64,000 nucleotides of DNA from Clostridium transplantifaecale (GTDB lineage Bacteria > Bacillota > Clostridia > Lachnospirales > Lachnospiraceae). Below, piece after piece: positions 7,862 to 16,055 of this stretch. The position numbers were made by a program, and so were the translations under genes. The stretch's first letter is position 1. Each line of letters starts with the position of its first letter. The notes below the pieces were generated by a model, which saw only the letters and a list, made by a program, of their open reading frames with translations, had not been told where the DNA came from and did no database searches. The stretch covers positions 1 to 64,000 of the forward strand of contig NZ_UYZY01000010.1 of assembly GCF_900626075.1 (NCBI RefSeq), in the 5' to 3' direction.

Positions 7862-8605
7862 TTATTCCCATTTGAAAAACAGGAGCGAAATTCCGCCGCA
7901 GACAACGGCAATCACAACCATCACAATCAGAGGAACCGTTACATTTTCAAGCGGCAGGCCGAGTGATGTGGCTTTTAAGAGCTTGATTCCCTGGGTCAGG
8001 GGCAGCACACCGGCAAGCTTTTGCAGAACCGGGGGCATCACCTCATACGGCAGCGTGGCGCCGGAAAAAATCAGCATTGGAAAATACAAAAGACTTGCAA
8101 GGATACCGGCAATTTTAGCATTTGGAGATACGCCTCCCACCATCATTCCGATGCTGAACATGGAGAGCATGACAAGGAAAAATGTGCCGATAAACGGAAA
8201 AAAGTCTCCCTTAAGGCGCATGCCGAAAAACAGGGTGGAAACCAGATAGACTAACGCCAGTGCGATCAGCGAATAAATCATATAGATGGATACCTGCACC
8301 GACAGCAGAAGGACCGGGCTGGAGGGCGTGATTTTAAAACGCTTGAGAATTTTCTTCTGCCGGTAATCGGAGATTACAAGCGGCAGGCCCATAACGCCTC
8401 CGGCGCAGACTGCGATTGTAGAGACGGCGCCGAAGGACTGTTCTAAAAAGGTATAATCCGCACCGGGAGAGGCTGGTTTTCCGCCATATATGATTCCCAT
8501 CAGCGCGGTCACAACCACCGGCATGCAGATGGCAAAAATGATCATGTCTATTCCGCGGAAAGAAAGTTTCAGCTCTGTTTTTAACATCGTAATAAATTTA
8601 TTCAT
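7862..8605 (-). CDS. ABC exporter permease (ABC-2 type)
   Basis: A 247-residue membrane protein with about six hydrophobic helices, of the ABC-2 transporter type found in drug or peptide exporters and multidrug resistance systems. The central region VVSTIAVCAGGVMGLPLVISDYRQ-like (helix 2 and the loop with an RQKK motif) is typical. The frame is open to 8713, but the start at 8605 is chosen because AGGAGAGGAG lies just upstream and the longer version would overlap the ATPase gene extensively. It overlaps the ATPase stop by eight bases. The exported substrate is unknown. Confidence 0.88.
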   Translation of the reverse strand: MNKFITMLKTELKLSFRGIDMIIFAICMPVVVTALMGIIYGGKPASPGADYTFLEQSFGAVSTIAVCAGGVMGLPLVISDYRQKKILKRFKITPSSPVLLLSVQVSIYMIYSLIALALVYLVSTLFFGMRLKGDFFPFIGTFFLVMLSMFSIGMMVGGVSPNAKIAGILASLLYFPMLIFSGATLPYEVMPPVLQKLAGVLPLTQGIKLLKATSLGLPLENVTVPLIVMVVIAVVCGGISLLFFKWE

Positions 8606-9326
8606 TTTCGTCTTTCTCCTCTCCTGTAAACCAAAGATAGGCATCTTCCAGCCTGTCATAGGGGCTTTTTTCAACTGCTTCGGCCACCGTGCCGCAGAAA
8701 ACAAATTCCCCATCCTTTAAAATACCGATTCTATCGCAGAGTTCCTCCACCTCATCCATGAAATGGGAGGTTAAAAAGACGGTCAGTCCCTTTCCCTTCA
8801 GTTCCTGAAGGCTTTTCCATACACTCCTTCTGGCTTTTGTGTCGAGTCCCGTGGTCAGCTCGTCCAGAAATACGACCCGCGGATTCGGGATCAGCGCCAG
8901 AACAATGAAGAGCCGCTGTTTCTGGCCGCCGGACAGTTCACTTACCGGACTTGATTTCTTTTCCGCAAGGCCGAACTGCTTAAGAAGTCCGTCATAATCT
9001 GCCGGGGATTTGTATAGGCAGGCTGTCTCCTCACATAACTCGTTTACCTTGATTTTATCAGGATAATTTGCTTCCTGGAACTGGACGCCGACCTGTTCAA
9101 ACAGTTTTTTACGTTCCTTCTGCGGATTCATCCCCAGGATGGAGATTTCTCCCCGGTCGGCTTTCCTGGTGCCTAAAATACACTCGATGGTTGTGCTCTT
9201 TCCTGCGCCGTTTGCGCCGAGGAGACCATAAACTTCGCCTCCCGCAACGGTTATGTCAATCTTCTTGATTACGTTTAGTGTGCCGTAGGATTTTTCCAGA
9301 CCGGACACCCTGATGGTTGTCTGCAT
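8598..9326 (-). CDS. ABC exporter ATP-binding protein
   Basis: A 242-residue ATPase that powers the adjacent permease. Walker A GANGAGKST is at residues 37-45, signature LSGGQ near 136, Walker B VVFLDELTTGLD near 155 and the H-loop TSHFMDEVEE near 188. The Walker B region reads LDELT where most exporters have LDEPT. AAGGAGGG precedes the start. It follows a MerR-like regulator by about 70 bases on the same strand, so it probably belongs to a regulator-ATPase-permease unit. Confidence 0.93.
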   Translation of the reverse strand: MQTTIRVSGLEKSYGTLNVIKKIDITVAGGEVYGLLGANGAGKSTTIECILGTRKADRGEISILGMNPQKERKKLFEQVGVQFQEANYPDKIKVNELCEETACLYKSPADYDGLLKQFGLAEKKSSPVSELSGGQKQRLFIVLALIPNPRVVFLDELTTGLDTKARRSVWKSLQELKGKGLTVFLTSHFMDEVEELCDRIGILKDGEFVFCGTVAEAVEKSPYDRLEDAYLWFTGEEKDENE

Positions 9327-9395
9327 ACCATACCCTCCTTTATTTGATAAAGAGAGGATATCACAAGGAGAAAAGGTGGTGGGTAAATGGAGGCT

Positions 9396-10148
9396 TTACA
9401 ATTTCATCTTCTCCATTTTCTCGATCCGGGTGAGTACATAGTTCATATTGCTTTTGGCATCCGCAAGGGAGGAGAGCAGCTTGTCGCAGGCGGTAATCAC
9501 GTCTTCATCCGGCGCGGGCGTGTCGATCTTTTCGCGGATACTGGCAGAAGGATTTACATCGAGGGACGACAGCATCCTCAGAATTGACGTCAGTGAGTAG
9601 TTAGCGCACCGCAGGGAACGTATCATTTTAAGACGTTCGATATCCTCATAAAAATAAGCGCGGTACCGGTTTTCTCTGCGTTTTACGGTAATGAGACCGT
9701 TGAGTTCCCAGTTGCGGAGGGTGTCCATTGAGATTTGTAAAAGTTCTGCCGCTTCCTTACGGGTATAGACGGAACCGTCCTTTTGTGAGACGGATGCCGC
9801 GCCTTTCAGAATCTGTCCGGCAATAGCGATGGCCTCCTCCGCATGTCTTATTTCCAGTTCCACCTGCTCTAGATAGCGCGCCGCCTTTTGCCTGGCATCC
9901 CGGTAATCTCCTGCAGCGGACACTTTGATGATCTCCACCGCCTGTTTTCTGAGGCCGTTCTGCAGCACCTCCGCCCGGAGAGCGGCCCTGGCCAGCCGGA
10001 ACTGCTCAATGTGCAGCTCGGTAAAGACCCGGTAACCATTACTCATGCGTTCAGGGGCCGGAATCAATTTACACTGTTCATATAAACGTACGGTATTTAC
10101 ATGGATACCGATGATTTTTGCCACTTCATTTGTTTTGTAAGTTTTCAT
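9396..10148 (-). CDS. MerR-family regulator with two DNA-binding domains
   Basis: A 250-residue protein containing two MerR-type winged helices: residues 1-70 (TNEVAKIIGIHVNTVRLYEQ...) and about 125-195 (TRKEAAELLQISMDTLRNWE...). A helical linker with charged residues joins them and a helical C-terminus ends in a Lys/Met-rich tail. Ordinary MerR proteins have one such domain and dimerise. It lies upstream of, and co-directional with, the ABC exporter genes, so it probably controls their expression. There is no Cys pattern for metal sensing. Family certain, target inferred. Confidence 0.88.
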   Translation of the reverse strand: MKTYKTNEVAKIIGIHVNTVRLYEQCKLIPAPERMSNGYRVFTELHIEQFRLARAALRAEVLQNGLRKQAVEIIKVSAAGDYRDARQKAARYLEQVELEIRHAEEAIAIAGQILKGAASVSQKDGSVYTRKEAAELLQISMDTLRNWELNGLITVKRRENRYRAYFYEDIERLKMIRSLRCANYSLTSILRMLSSLDVNPSASIREKIDTPAPDEDVITACDKLLSSLADAKSNMNYVLTRIEKMEKMKL

Positions 10149-10232
10149 ATATGGATACCTCCGTCTCCATCATACTACAAAAAATAAGGCTGGTGTATTA
10201 GTGTAGGGTTTTATTATAACCGGATTTTAAGG

Positions 10233-10330
10233 TTATTGTTCACAGGTAGTATTCCGTGAGGCGTTTTTTGCCATTTCTGTGCATCGCGTAGCGTGTTATT
10301 GTTCAAAGCGCAATACGGTGTGAACAGTAA
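10233..10330. repeat. Dispersed hairpin repeat, family 2, copy at 10.2 kb
   Basis: A ~98-bp element with terminal arms TGTTCACA (10237-10244) and TGTGAACA (10319-10326). Its interior words GTATTCCGTGAGGCG and TTCTGTGCATCGCG recur inside the large repeat at 54.6 kb, and a related hairpin lies at 29.5 kb. The remaining intergenic bases 10149-10232 and 10331-10450 hold only a weak possible promoter (TTGAAT 10376-10381, GATAAG 10398-10403). Confidence 0.65.
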
Positions 10331-10450
10331 TATTTTAAGCTCTGCATTATTCTGTATTATACTTTGTTAAACGGGTTGAATGTATGGTTCCTGATGTGAT
10401 AAGATAACGGTAGAAAACAGGAGACATAAGGCAGGGAAAGGGGGAGCGCC

Positions 10451-11065
10451 ATGACGAAACACAAGTTAATGCCGAGAACCGCCGTGCTGATTACCGGCAT
10501 TCTGGCAGCGGTTTTACTTGGTAGTGCGTTAAGCGCCGCAGCGAATACCGGAACCGGGGCTCTAAATGAGCCGGTATCTTCGGAGCAGACCGTTATCTAT
10601 GAAAATGTGGAAATGCGCAGGTATGAAGGGAAGAGCGGCCATCCCTATATCCATGACATTAAAACAAACGGAACGGATCGGGGAATAGCGGGATTTAAGC
10701 AGGGAAAATTAGCGTTTGACCGTGACGGCAATCCCCTGAAAATTGACTGGTGGAGCCTGGACACCGATTTGGAATATGAATATTTCTATCTTTATGAGGA
10801 CGATTCATCCGGACTTGCCGCCGGCGGGACGGAAGATGTATTTGGCGGCTGGTCGCTGAATCTCATGGGTAACGACGATACTGCGGCAGATATTTCCTAT
10901 ATACTTTATTGCGATAAACAGATTATGTTTGAGGATGGAACCGTATGGGATAACCCGGATTTTGAGAGTTGGCTTTCCACTTACTGCGGTAAAAAGACGG
11001 ATGTTAAAGTTTTGGAAAATTACTATCCTTACGTGGAAAAGATAGATTTTAATGATGCAAAATAA
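10451..11065 (+). CDS. Secreted protein of unknown function
   Basis: A 204-residue protein with a cleavable Sec signal (basic N-terminus, hydrophobic core TAVLITGILAAVLLGSALS, AAA cleavage region near residue 31). The mature part is acidic and rich in Tyr/Trp/Asp, with a tract of Asp/Glu/Tyr around residues 100-120. It contains one Cys pair candidate. I do not recognise the family. GGGGGAG lies six bases before the start. It stands alone and converges on the next gene, sharing a terminator. Confidence 0.7.
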   Translation: MTKHKLMPRTAVLITGILAAVLLGSALSAAANTGTGALNEPVSSEQTVIYENVEMRRYEGKSGHPYIHDIKTNGTDRGIAGFKQGKLAFDRDGNPLKIDWWSLDTDLEYEYFYLYEDDSSGLAAGGTEDVFGGWSLNLMGNDDTAADISYILYCDKQIMFEDGTVWDNPDFESWLSTYCGKKTDVKVLENYYPYVEKIDFNDAK

Positions 11066-11207
11066 TGCCAAAGAGCGCGGAAAAGGAAATTGCTCCGGGA
11101 ACAATGCGGCTCTCTGATACGGAAACGGTGACGGGGATGCTATCAGGGCTTTAAGAAAGACGGATATAGAAGATAAATAAGATAAATAAAGACACATAAC
11201 GGCAAAT

Positions 11208-11255
11208 AAAGAAAAGGCCTCCTGCATAATACTGGGAGTCCTTTCTTTATTTGTC
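11208..11255. terminator. Bidirectional terminator
   Basis: AAAGAAAAGGCCTCC (11208-11222) pairs with GGGAGTCCTTTCTTT (11234-11248), with T-rich sequence on the right and A-rich sequence on the left. It lies between two converging genes. Confidence 0.75.
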
Positions 11256-11306
11256 TTTATTATTGTGAAAATGCGGCCGTACTGCGAGGCAGCGGCTGAT
11301 AAAAAA

Positions 11307-12035
11307 TTACTGCAGCGCTATTCTGTCTGTCAAAACCGGATCGGAGGCCGGTCCGGAGGAATTCTGTTCGGCAGAGCCGCCGCCCGGGAAGATGACAACC
11401 TTTGAGGCGTGAATAATTTCATTGCCGGAAGCGTCGGTCATATTTCGATCGGGCCATACAAGACAGGCAGTGCCGGATGTAAGATCTTCCGGAGTAACAA
11501 TATTTCTGGTCAGGTAGGGCAGGACGGTGGTTTCGCTGTCAATGCCATAGACCATACCGCGTTTTGTTGTAAGCTGCCAGCCTGATTCACTGTTTCCGGT
11601 AAGCGTAACGGCCGTTTCATAGGACGGAGCGGCAAAACCGGCTGGGAGCTGGCAGATAATCATCTCGGCGTGGGACTGCGGAGGCAGGCTGAGGGCCATG
11701 GCCGGACTTATGTAGGCATAAACCATCTCTCCGTCCTTCAGGGAATCGGCAGATACGGGATAACCGTTCAGGGCATCCAGAATCCGTGTTTCATCTGAGA
11801 TGTTCAGAACCAGTGAGTCAAGGGTCGTGTCTCCCTGAATATTATTGAGCATCAGGCGCTCGCCCTCATGGGAAACCGTACCATAGACACGGTACAGATC
11901 GAGAGAACTCTGGCCGTCCTCAGCAGCTATGGCTTTGACCGGACTTGAAAATGCCATCAGCACGGTGGCTGCGAGCGCTCCAAGAAGCAGAGGCGCCTTT
12001 CTGGTGATAAATGCAGATAATCTGAAATTCTTCAT
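11307..12035 (-). CDS. Secreted beta-rich protein of unknown function
   Basis: A 242-residue protein with a Sec signal peptide (twin basic start, hydrophobic core around residues 14-30, AIAAED cleavage region). The mature part opens with a VYGTV segment and contains NISDETRILDALNGYPV and AYISPAMALSLPPQ. I associate these with the N-terminal domain of exported clostridial proteins that often carry a copper-amine-oxidase-like stalk; no stalk domain is present here. The C-terminus is short, low-complexity and Ser-rich. A hairpin (about 12083-12120) precedes the gene. Function is not known. Confidence 0.65.
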   Translation of the reverse strand: MKNFRLSAFITRKAPLLLGALAATVLMAFSSPVKAIAAEDGQSSLDLYRVYGTVSHEGERLMLNNIQGDTTLDSLVLNISDETRILDALNGYPVSADSLKDGEMVYAYISPAMALSLPPQSHAEMIICQLPAGFAAPSYETAVTLTGNSESGWQLTTKRGMVYGIDSETTVLPYLTRNIVTPEDLTSGTACLVWPDRNMTDASGNEIIHASKVVIFPGGGSAEQNSSGPASDPVLTDRIALQ

Positions 12036-12215
12036 ACAAATCTTCTCCTTATCATCTTAAAATAGTCTAATAAAATCGTGATACCCTCATTTTACCAGAA
12101 AACGGGTAAGAATGGGGGCATTTAAAAGAAATGTCAGGAAATCTTCGGATATTACCGTTTCCTTAACTTTTTTAACGGAAGGAATAAACATCTCCGCTTA
12201 GTAAAGTAAATCCGA

Positions 12216-12776
12216 TCAGAAGAATAGATGCTCTATCAGGATTTTCGCACCCATTACAATAAGGATAACGCCTCCTGCAAATTCGGCCTTTGATTTGTAT
12301 TTCATACCGAAAAGATTGCCGGCCTTGACGCCTGCGACGGAGAGCAGGAAAGTGATAATACCGATAAAGGAAACAGCCGGCACAATATGGACACTCAGGA
12401 AGGCAAGGGTAACGCCGACGGCCAGAGCGTCGATGCTGGTAGCGACTGCAAGCACTGCCATGGTTTTAAAATCCACGGAGGGATCAAGCTCTTCCTCGTC
12501 GCATCGGCAGAAAGATTCCTTTACCATATTGGCACCGATGAGGACCAGCAGGATAAATGCAATCCAGTGATCCACAGAGGTGATGGCCTCCTTAAAATGG
12601 TAGCCGAGAAAATAACCAATCAGCGGCATTCCGGCCTGGAATCCGCCGAAATAGAGGCCGATAATAAGAGCATGTTTTTTATTCAGGCGCTGCATGGAAA
12701 GTCCCTTACAGACTGCGACGGCAAATGCATCCATAGAAAGACCCACGGCGAGGATAAATAGTTCAATTAATGACAT
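12216..12776 (-). CDS. mntP: Manganese efflux pump MntP
   Basis: A 186-residue, six-helix membrane protein exporting Mn2+. The family motif GLSMDAFAVAVCKG lies in helix 1 and its repeat ATSIDALAVGVTLA in the second half; the conserved Asp residues of both are intact. A frame extends to 12926, but AGGAGG before ATG 12776 and the normal family length fix the start. An insert with Cys/Asp/Glu (CRCDEEELD) lies in the central cytoplasmic loop. Expression is controlled by the yybP-ykoY riboswitch directly upstream. Confidence 0.94.
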   Translation of the reverse strand: MSLIELFILAVGLSMDAFAVAVCKGLSMQRLNKKHALIIGLYFGGFQAGMPLIGYFLGYHFKEAITSVDHWIAFILLVLIGANMVKESFCRCDEEELDPSVDFKTMAVLAVATSIDALAVGVTLAFLSVHIVPAVSFIGIITFLLSVAGVKAGNLFGMKYKSKAEFAGGVILIVMGAKILIEHLFF

Positions 12777-12828
12777 AGGAGATCCTCCTGTTCGTTTATT
12801 GATATGCGGGAAGCCGGCTGTCTCATGC

Positions 12829-12871
12829 GAAAAGAAAAGACTTATCTGCAGCATGAACCGCAGATAAGTCT
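12829..12871 (-). terminator. Riboswitch-controlled terminator ahead of mntP
   Basis: On the minus strand a 12-bp perfect stem (12871-12860 with 12849-12838, arms AGACTTATCTGC/GCAGATAAGTCT) is followed by TTTCTTTTC. It lies between the riboswitch and mntP. Confidence 0.85.
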
Positions 12872-12955
12872 CATTATTTAAAGTTAAGCCAGATATTTCT
12901 ATCAGTATGTTGGCCAAACTACACAAGCGTGCTAACTACTCCCCTATCTCTGTAC
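12872..12955 (-). promoter_or_regulatory. yybP-ykoY (Mn2+) riboswitch
   Basis: On the minus strand the leader begins with AGGGGAGTAG, the conserved L1 sequence of the yybP-ykoY class, and later shows GGCCAACATACTG, matching the second conserved loop region. The class binds Mn2+ and switches on mntP-type exporters. Position directly before mntP, with a terminator between, makes the call strong. Confidence 0.88.
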
Positions 12956-12956
12956 G

Positions 12957-12985
12957 ATTTTATAGGAAGTGAGAAAAAAAGTCAA
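12957..12985 (-). promoter_or_regulatory. Promoter of the riboswitch-mntP transcript
   Basis: On the minus strand TTGACT (12985-12980) and TAAAAT (12962-12957) have a 17-base spacer. Confidence 0.65.
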
Positions 12986-13047
12986 CAGGGAAATGGGTGA
13001 AAACTTGCTTTTGACTTGACATAATTGAGCGAAAATATTACCTCCCT

Positions 13048-13064
13048 TTTACATTTCCTATACA
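13048..13064 (+). promoter_or_regulatory. Possible Pho box upstream of pstS
   Basis: TTTACA (13048-13053), five bases, then TATACA (13059-13064) gives two TTWACA-like repeats spaced 11 bases apart, the pattern bound by PhoP/PhoB in Firmicutes. A -10-like TATACT follows at 13097-13102. Phosphate control is expected for pst, but the match is short. Confidence 0.45.
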
Positions 13065-13162
13065 GAATCATGATTTCCCCTTTTCCGTAAATGTCTTATA
13101 CTGCGAATTGTAAAACAAATGAGTGAGCATGAAATGAGTTTAAAGGAGAAAAGAGGATCATT

Positions 13163-14083
13163 ATGAAAAAAAGATTTCAGAAATCAATAGCAATTTTAGG
13201 CGCGGCAGTTTTAATGATGGGGCTTGCAGGATGCAGTTCTTCTTCTGAAGCACCGTCCACAGCAGCTCCGGCGGCAGATACGAGTGAAGCTCAGGCAGCG
13301 GATACAGAGGCGGCGGATACGGAAGCGGCAGAGGCTCAGGGCGATTTGAGCGGTTCCATTACACTGGCAGGTTCCACTTCCATGGAGAAATTTTCCAACG
13401 CTCTTGCAGAGGCCTTTATGGAGAAATATCCTGACGTGACGGTGCAGGCCGAGTTTACAGGATCTTCCGCAGGTGTCGAAGCGGTTCTGGGCGGACAGAG
13501 TGATATCGGAAACTCTTCCAGAAACTTAAAAGATGAGGAGAAGGGAAAGGGAGCTGCAGAAAATATTGTGGCAATCGACGGAATTGCGGTAGTGACGGAT
13601 CCGGCCAACACAGCGGCAGACCTTACGAAAGAGCAGCTTATCAATATCTATAACGGTACAATCACAAACTGGAAGGACGCAGGCGGGGCGGATCAGCCTA
13701 TCGTAGTGGTAGGACGCGAGGCAGGTTCCGGTACAAGAGGCGCTTTTGAGGAGATTCTCAAACTGGAGGACGCCTGCAAATATGCCAACGAGCTGGATTC
13801 CACAGGCGCTGTTATGGCTAAGGTAGCTTCCACACCGGGCGCTATCGGATATGTGTCACTCGATGTAATTGATGACACGGTTAAGGTTCTGACATTAGAC
13901 GGAGTGGAGGCCAATGAGGCGAATATTAAAACAGGTGATTACTTCTTAAGCCGCCCGTTCGTTATGGCGACCAACGGCGAGATTTCCGCCCAGAGCGACC
14001 TGGTAAAGGCATTATTTGACTATGTGTATTCCGCTGAGGGTGACGAGCTTATCCAGTCCGTGGGGCTTATCACGACAAAATAA
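13163..14083 (+). CDS. pstS: Phosphate ABC transporter substrate-binding lipoprotein
   Basis: A 306-residue lipoprotein that captures phosphate outside the membrane. The signal peptide ends in a lipobox (GLAGC, Cys about 25). A low-complexity Ala/Glu/Thr linker with repeated AADTEAA units follows (about 26-58). The binding domain shows GSTSMEKF, the phosphate-loop GSSAGVEA and GREAGSGTR typical of PstS. AAAGGAG precedes the start. It is first of five pst-phoU genes. Confidence 0.96.
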   Translation: MKKRFQKSIAILGAAVLMMGLAGCSSSSEAPSTAAPAADTSEAQAADTEAADTEAAEAQGDLSGSITLAGSTSMEKFSNALAEAFMEKYPDVTVQAEFTGSSAGVEAVLGGQSDIGNSSRNLKDEEKGKGAAENIVAIDGIAVVTDPANTAADLTKEQLINIYNGTITNWKDAGGADQPIVVVGREAGSGTRGAFEEILKLEDACKYANELDSTGAVMAKVASTPGAIGYVSLDVIDDTVKVLTLDGVEANEANIKTGDYFLSRPFVMATNGEISAQSDLVKALFDYVYSAEGDELIQSVGLITTK

Positions 14084-14245
14084 AAAAAGTGAATCAGACA
14101 GATAAAGAGACATCATATCGGGCCGCTGTAACTGAGAGCAGAAAGCTTGAAAAAGCGAAGCTTCAAACTTGGTACGGCGGCCTGCGCCGTTGTCGTCGGG
14201 GGTGCGCCGTCATTCCTGATTTTATCCGGATAGAAGGAGAAACAT
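14084..14245 (+). other. Structured gap between pstS and pstC
   Basis: GGCCGC (14121-14126) can pair with GCGGCC (14177-14182), enclosing an AAGCTT/AAGCTT hairpin (14143-14164). GC-rich inverted words follow. No T tract is seen. Such a structure may allow excess PstS over the membrane subunits by stabilising the upstream message. Confidence 0.4.
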
Positions 14246-15184
14246 ATGCATGAGAAAAACTTTTCCATTTTTGGCGGCCATAAGAGTAAATCGGCTGTAG
14301 AAAAAGGGGCGGAAGTTATTTTTACCGCCTGCGGCCTGCTGGCAGTCATAGCGGTATTTTCCATTACGTTATATATGATTATCAGCGGTACACCGGCTCT
14401 CTTCAAGGTGGGGATTCTCGATATTCTTTTTGGGAGTGTCTGGAAACCGACGGCGGATCCTGCTATGTTTGGAATCCTCTATGTGATTCTCACTTCCATT
14501 GTGGGCACCTTTATGGCGATTCTGATCGGTGTGCCGATAGGCGTTTTTACGGCTATCTTTCTGGCGGAGGTGGCGCCTCCGAAGCTGGCCGCCTGTGTCC
14601 GGCCGGCCGTGGAGCTGCTGGCCGGGATTCCGTCGGTTATTTACGGCCTTTTGGGAATTCTAATCCTGAATCCTCTGATGTACAAACTGGAACTTAAGTT
14701 ATTCGCCGGTTCCACGACCCATCAGTTCACAGGGGGAGCTAATCTGATTTCAGCGGTGTTAGTGCTGGCGGTCATGATTCTTCCGACCGTTATAAGCATC
14801 ACGGAATCGGCGCTCCGGGCGGTGCCGAAGCATTTAAAAAGCGCGTCACTGGCGCTCGGCGCAACACATATCCAGACTATTTTCAAGGTGCTGGTTCCCG
14901 CGGCCAGATCAGGTATTATCACGGCGGTTGTACTGGGCTGCGGCCGGGCAATAGGAGAGGCCATGGCCATCAGCCTTGTATCGGGAAGCTCCGTGAACCT
15001 TCCGCTTCCATTTAACTCCGTCCGGTTCCTGACGACCGCGATTGTGGCGGAAATGTCATATTCCCAGGGACTCCACAGAGAGGTCCTTTTCACAATCGGA
15101 CTGGTGCTCTTTGTATTTATCATGTTTATTAATACGGTACTGACCCGCATGTTCCAGAAAGGAGGGGCGGAGAATGACAGGTAA
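14246..15184 (+). CDS. pstC: Phosphate ABC transporter permease PstC
   Basis: A 312-residue inner-membrane protein with six helices that forms the phosphate channel with PstA. The EAA-type loop SALRAVPKHLKSASLALGATHIQTIF-like region and the downstream RAIGEAMAI motif are present, as is EVAPPKLA in the N-terminal half. AGAAGGAG precedes the ATG. It overlaps pstA by 11 bases. Confidence 0.95.
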   Translation: MHEKNFSIFGGHKSKSAVEKGAEVIFTACGLLAVIAVFSITLYMIISGTPALFKVGILDILFGSVWKPTADPAMFGILYVILTSIVGTFMAILIGVPIGVFTAIFLAEVAPPKLAACVRPAVELLAGIPSVIYGLLGILILNPLMYKLELKLFAGSTTHQFTGGANLISAVLVLAVMILPTVISITESALRAVPKHLKSASLALGATHIQTIFKVLVPAARSGIITAVVLGCGRAIGEAMAISLVSGSSVNLPLPFNSVRFLTTAIVAEMSYSQGLHREVLFTIGLVLFVFIMFINTVLTRMFQKGGAENDR

Positions 15185-16043
15185 CGCAAGCATTTACAAC
15201 AAAAAGACCCGCGCTTCCGATCAGGCGCTCACGGTGCTTATTTATCTGGCGGCCGTCATAGCCATCAGCATCCTTGTGGGAATCATGGGGTATGTATTTG
15301 TGAGAGGCATCCCGCAGATTTCCTGGCAGTTTCTTTCCACGGTCCAGAGCGCAAGAAAAGGGACGTTCGGAATCCTGGGAAATATCGTAAATACGCTGTA
15401 CATTATTGTGATGACACTGGTTATTGCGGCTCCCGTGGGAATCGGCTCGGCCATCTACCTGAACGAGTACGCAAAGCCGGGAAAAATGGTGAGAACGATT
15501 GAATTTACAACGGAAATCCTTTCGGGGATCCCGTCTATTATATTCGGCCTGTTCGGCATGGTGTTTTTTGGTTCCGCGCTGAAGCTTGGATACTCCGTGC
15601 TGACCGGATCTTTTACCCTGACTCTGATGGTTCTTCCGCTTATCACGAGGAGCACCCAGGAGGCATTAAAGACGGTGCCCGACAGTTACCGTTCAGGGGC
15701 GCTCGGGATTGGCGCGACGAAATGGTATATGATCAGAACCATCCTGCTGCCCAGCGCGGCTCCCGGAATTTTAACCGGAATTATTCTTTCGGTCGGACGT
15801 ATTGTGGGAGAGTCGGCGGCGCTCCTTTTCACGGCAGGGAGCGGTTTCCAGCTTCCCAAGGATCTGTTCGGTAAACTGTTTGAATCCAGCGGCACGCTGA
15901 CAATCCAGTTATACCTGTCCATGCAGAAAGCAAAATATGATCAGGCTTTTGGCATTGCGGTCGTGCTGCTCGTAATCGTCCTGGGCATCAACCTCCTGAC
16001 CAGATATCTGACGGGGAAATTCGATGTGACGAGGCTTAAATAG
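15174..16043 (+). CDS. pstA: Phosphate ABC transporter permease PstA
   Basis: A 289-residue permease partner of PstC with six helices. The family segments YLNEYAKPGK, STQEALKTVPDSYR and GRIVGESAALLFTAG are visible. AAAGGAGG inside the end of pstC serves its ATG. The overlap implies translational coupling. Confidence 0.95.
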   Translation: MTGNASIYNKKTRASDQALTVLIYLAAVIAISILVGIMGYVFVRGIPQISWQFLSTVQSARKGTFGILGNIVNTLYIIVMTLVIAAPVGIGSAIYLNEYAKPGKMVRTIEFTTEILSGIPSIIFGLFGMVFFGSALKLGYSVLTGSFTLTLMVLPLITRSTQEALKTVPDSYRSGALGIGATKWYMIRTILLPSAAPGILTGIILSVGRIVGESAALLFTAGSGFQLPKDLFGKLFESSGTLTIQLYLSMQKAKYDQAFGIAVVLLVIVLGINLLTRYLTGKFDVTRLK

Positions 16044-16055
16044 ATGGAGGAAAGT

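Noticed and set aside
9327..9395. MerR-type long-spacer promoter ahead of the ABC exporter genes (TTTACC, 19 bases, GATATC on the minus strand)
   Set aside because: Spacer length fits, but no convincing dyad was found in it.
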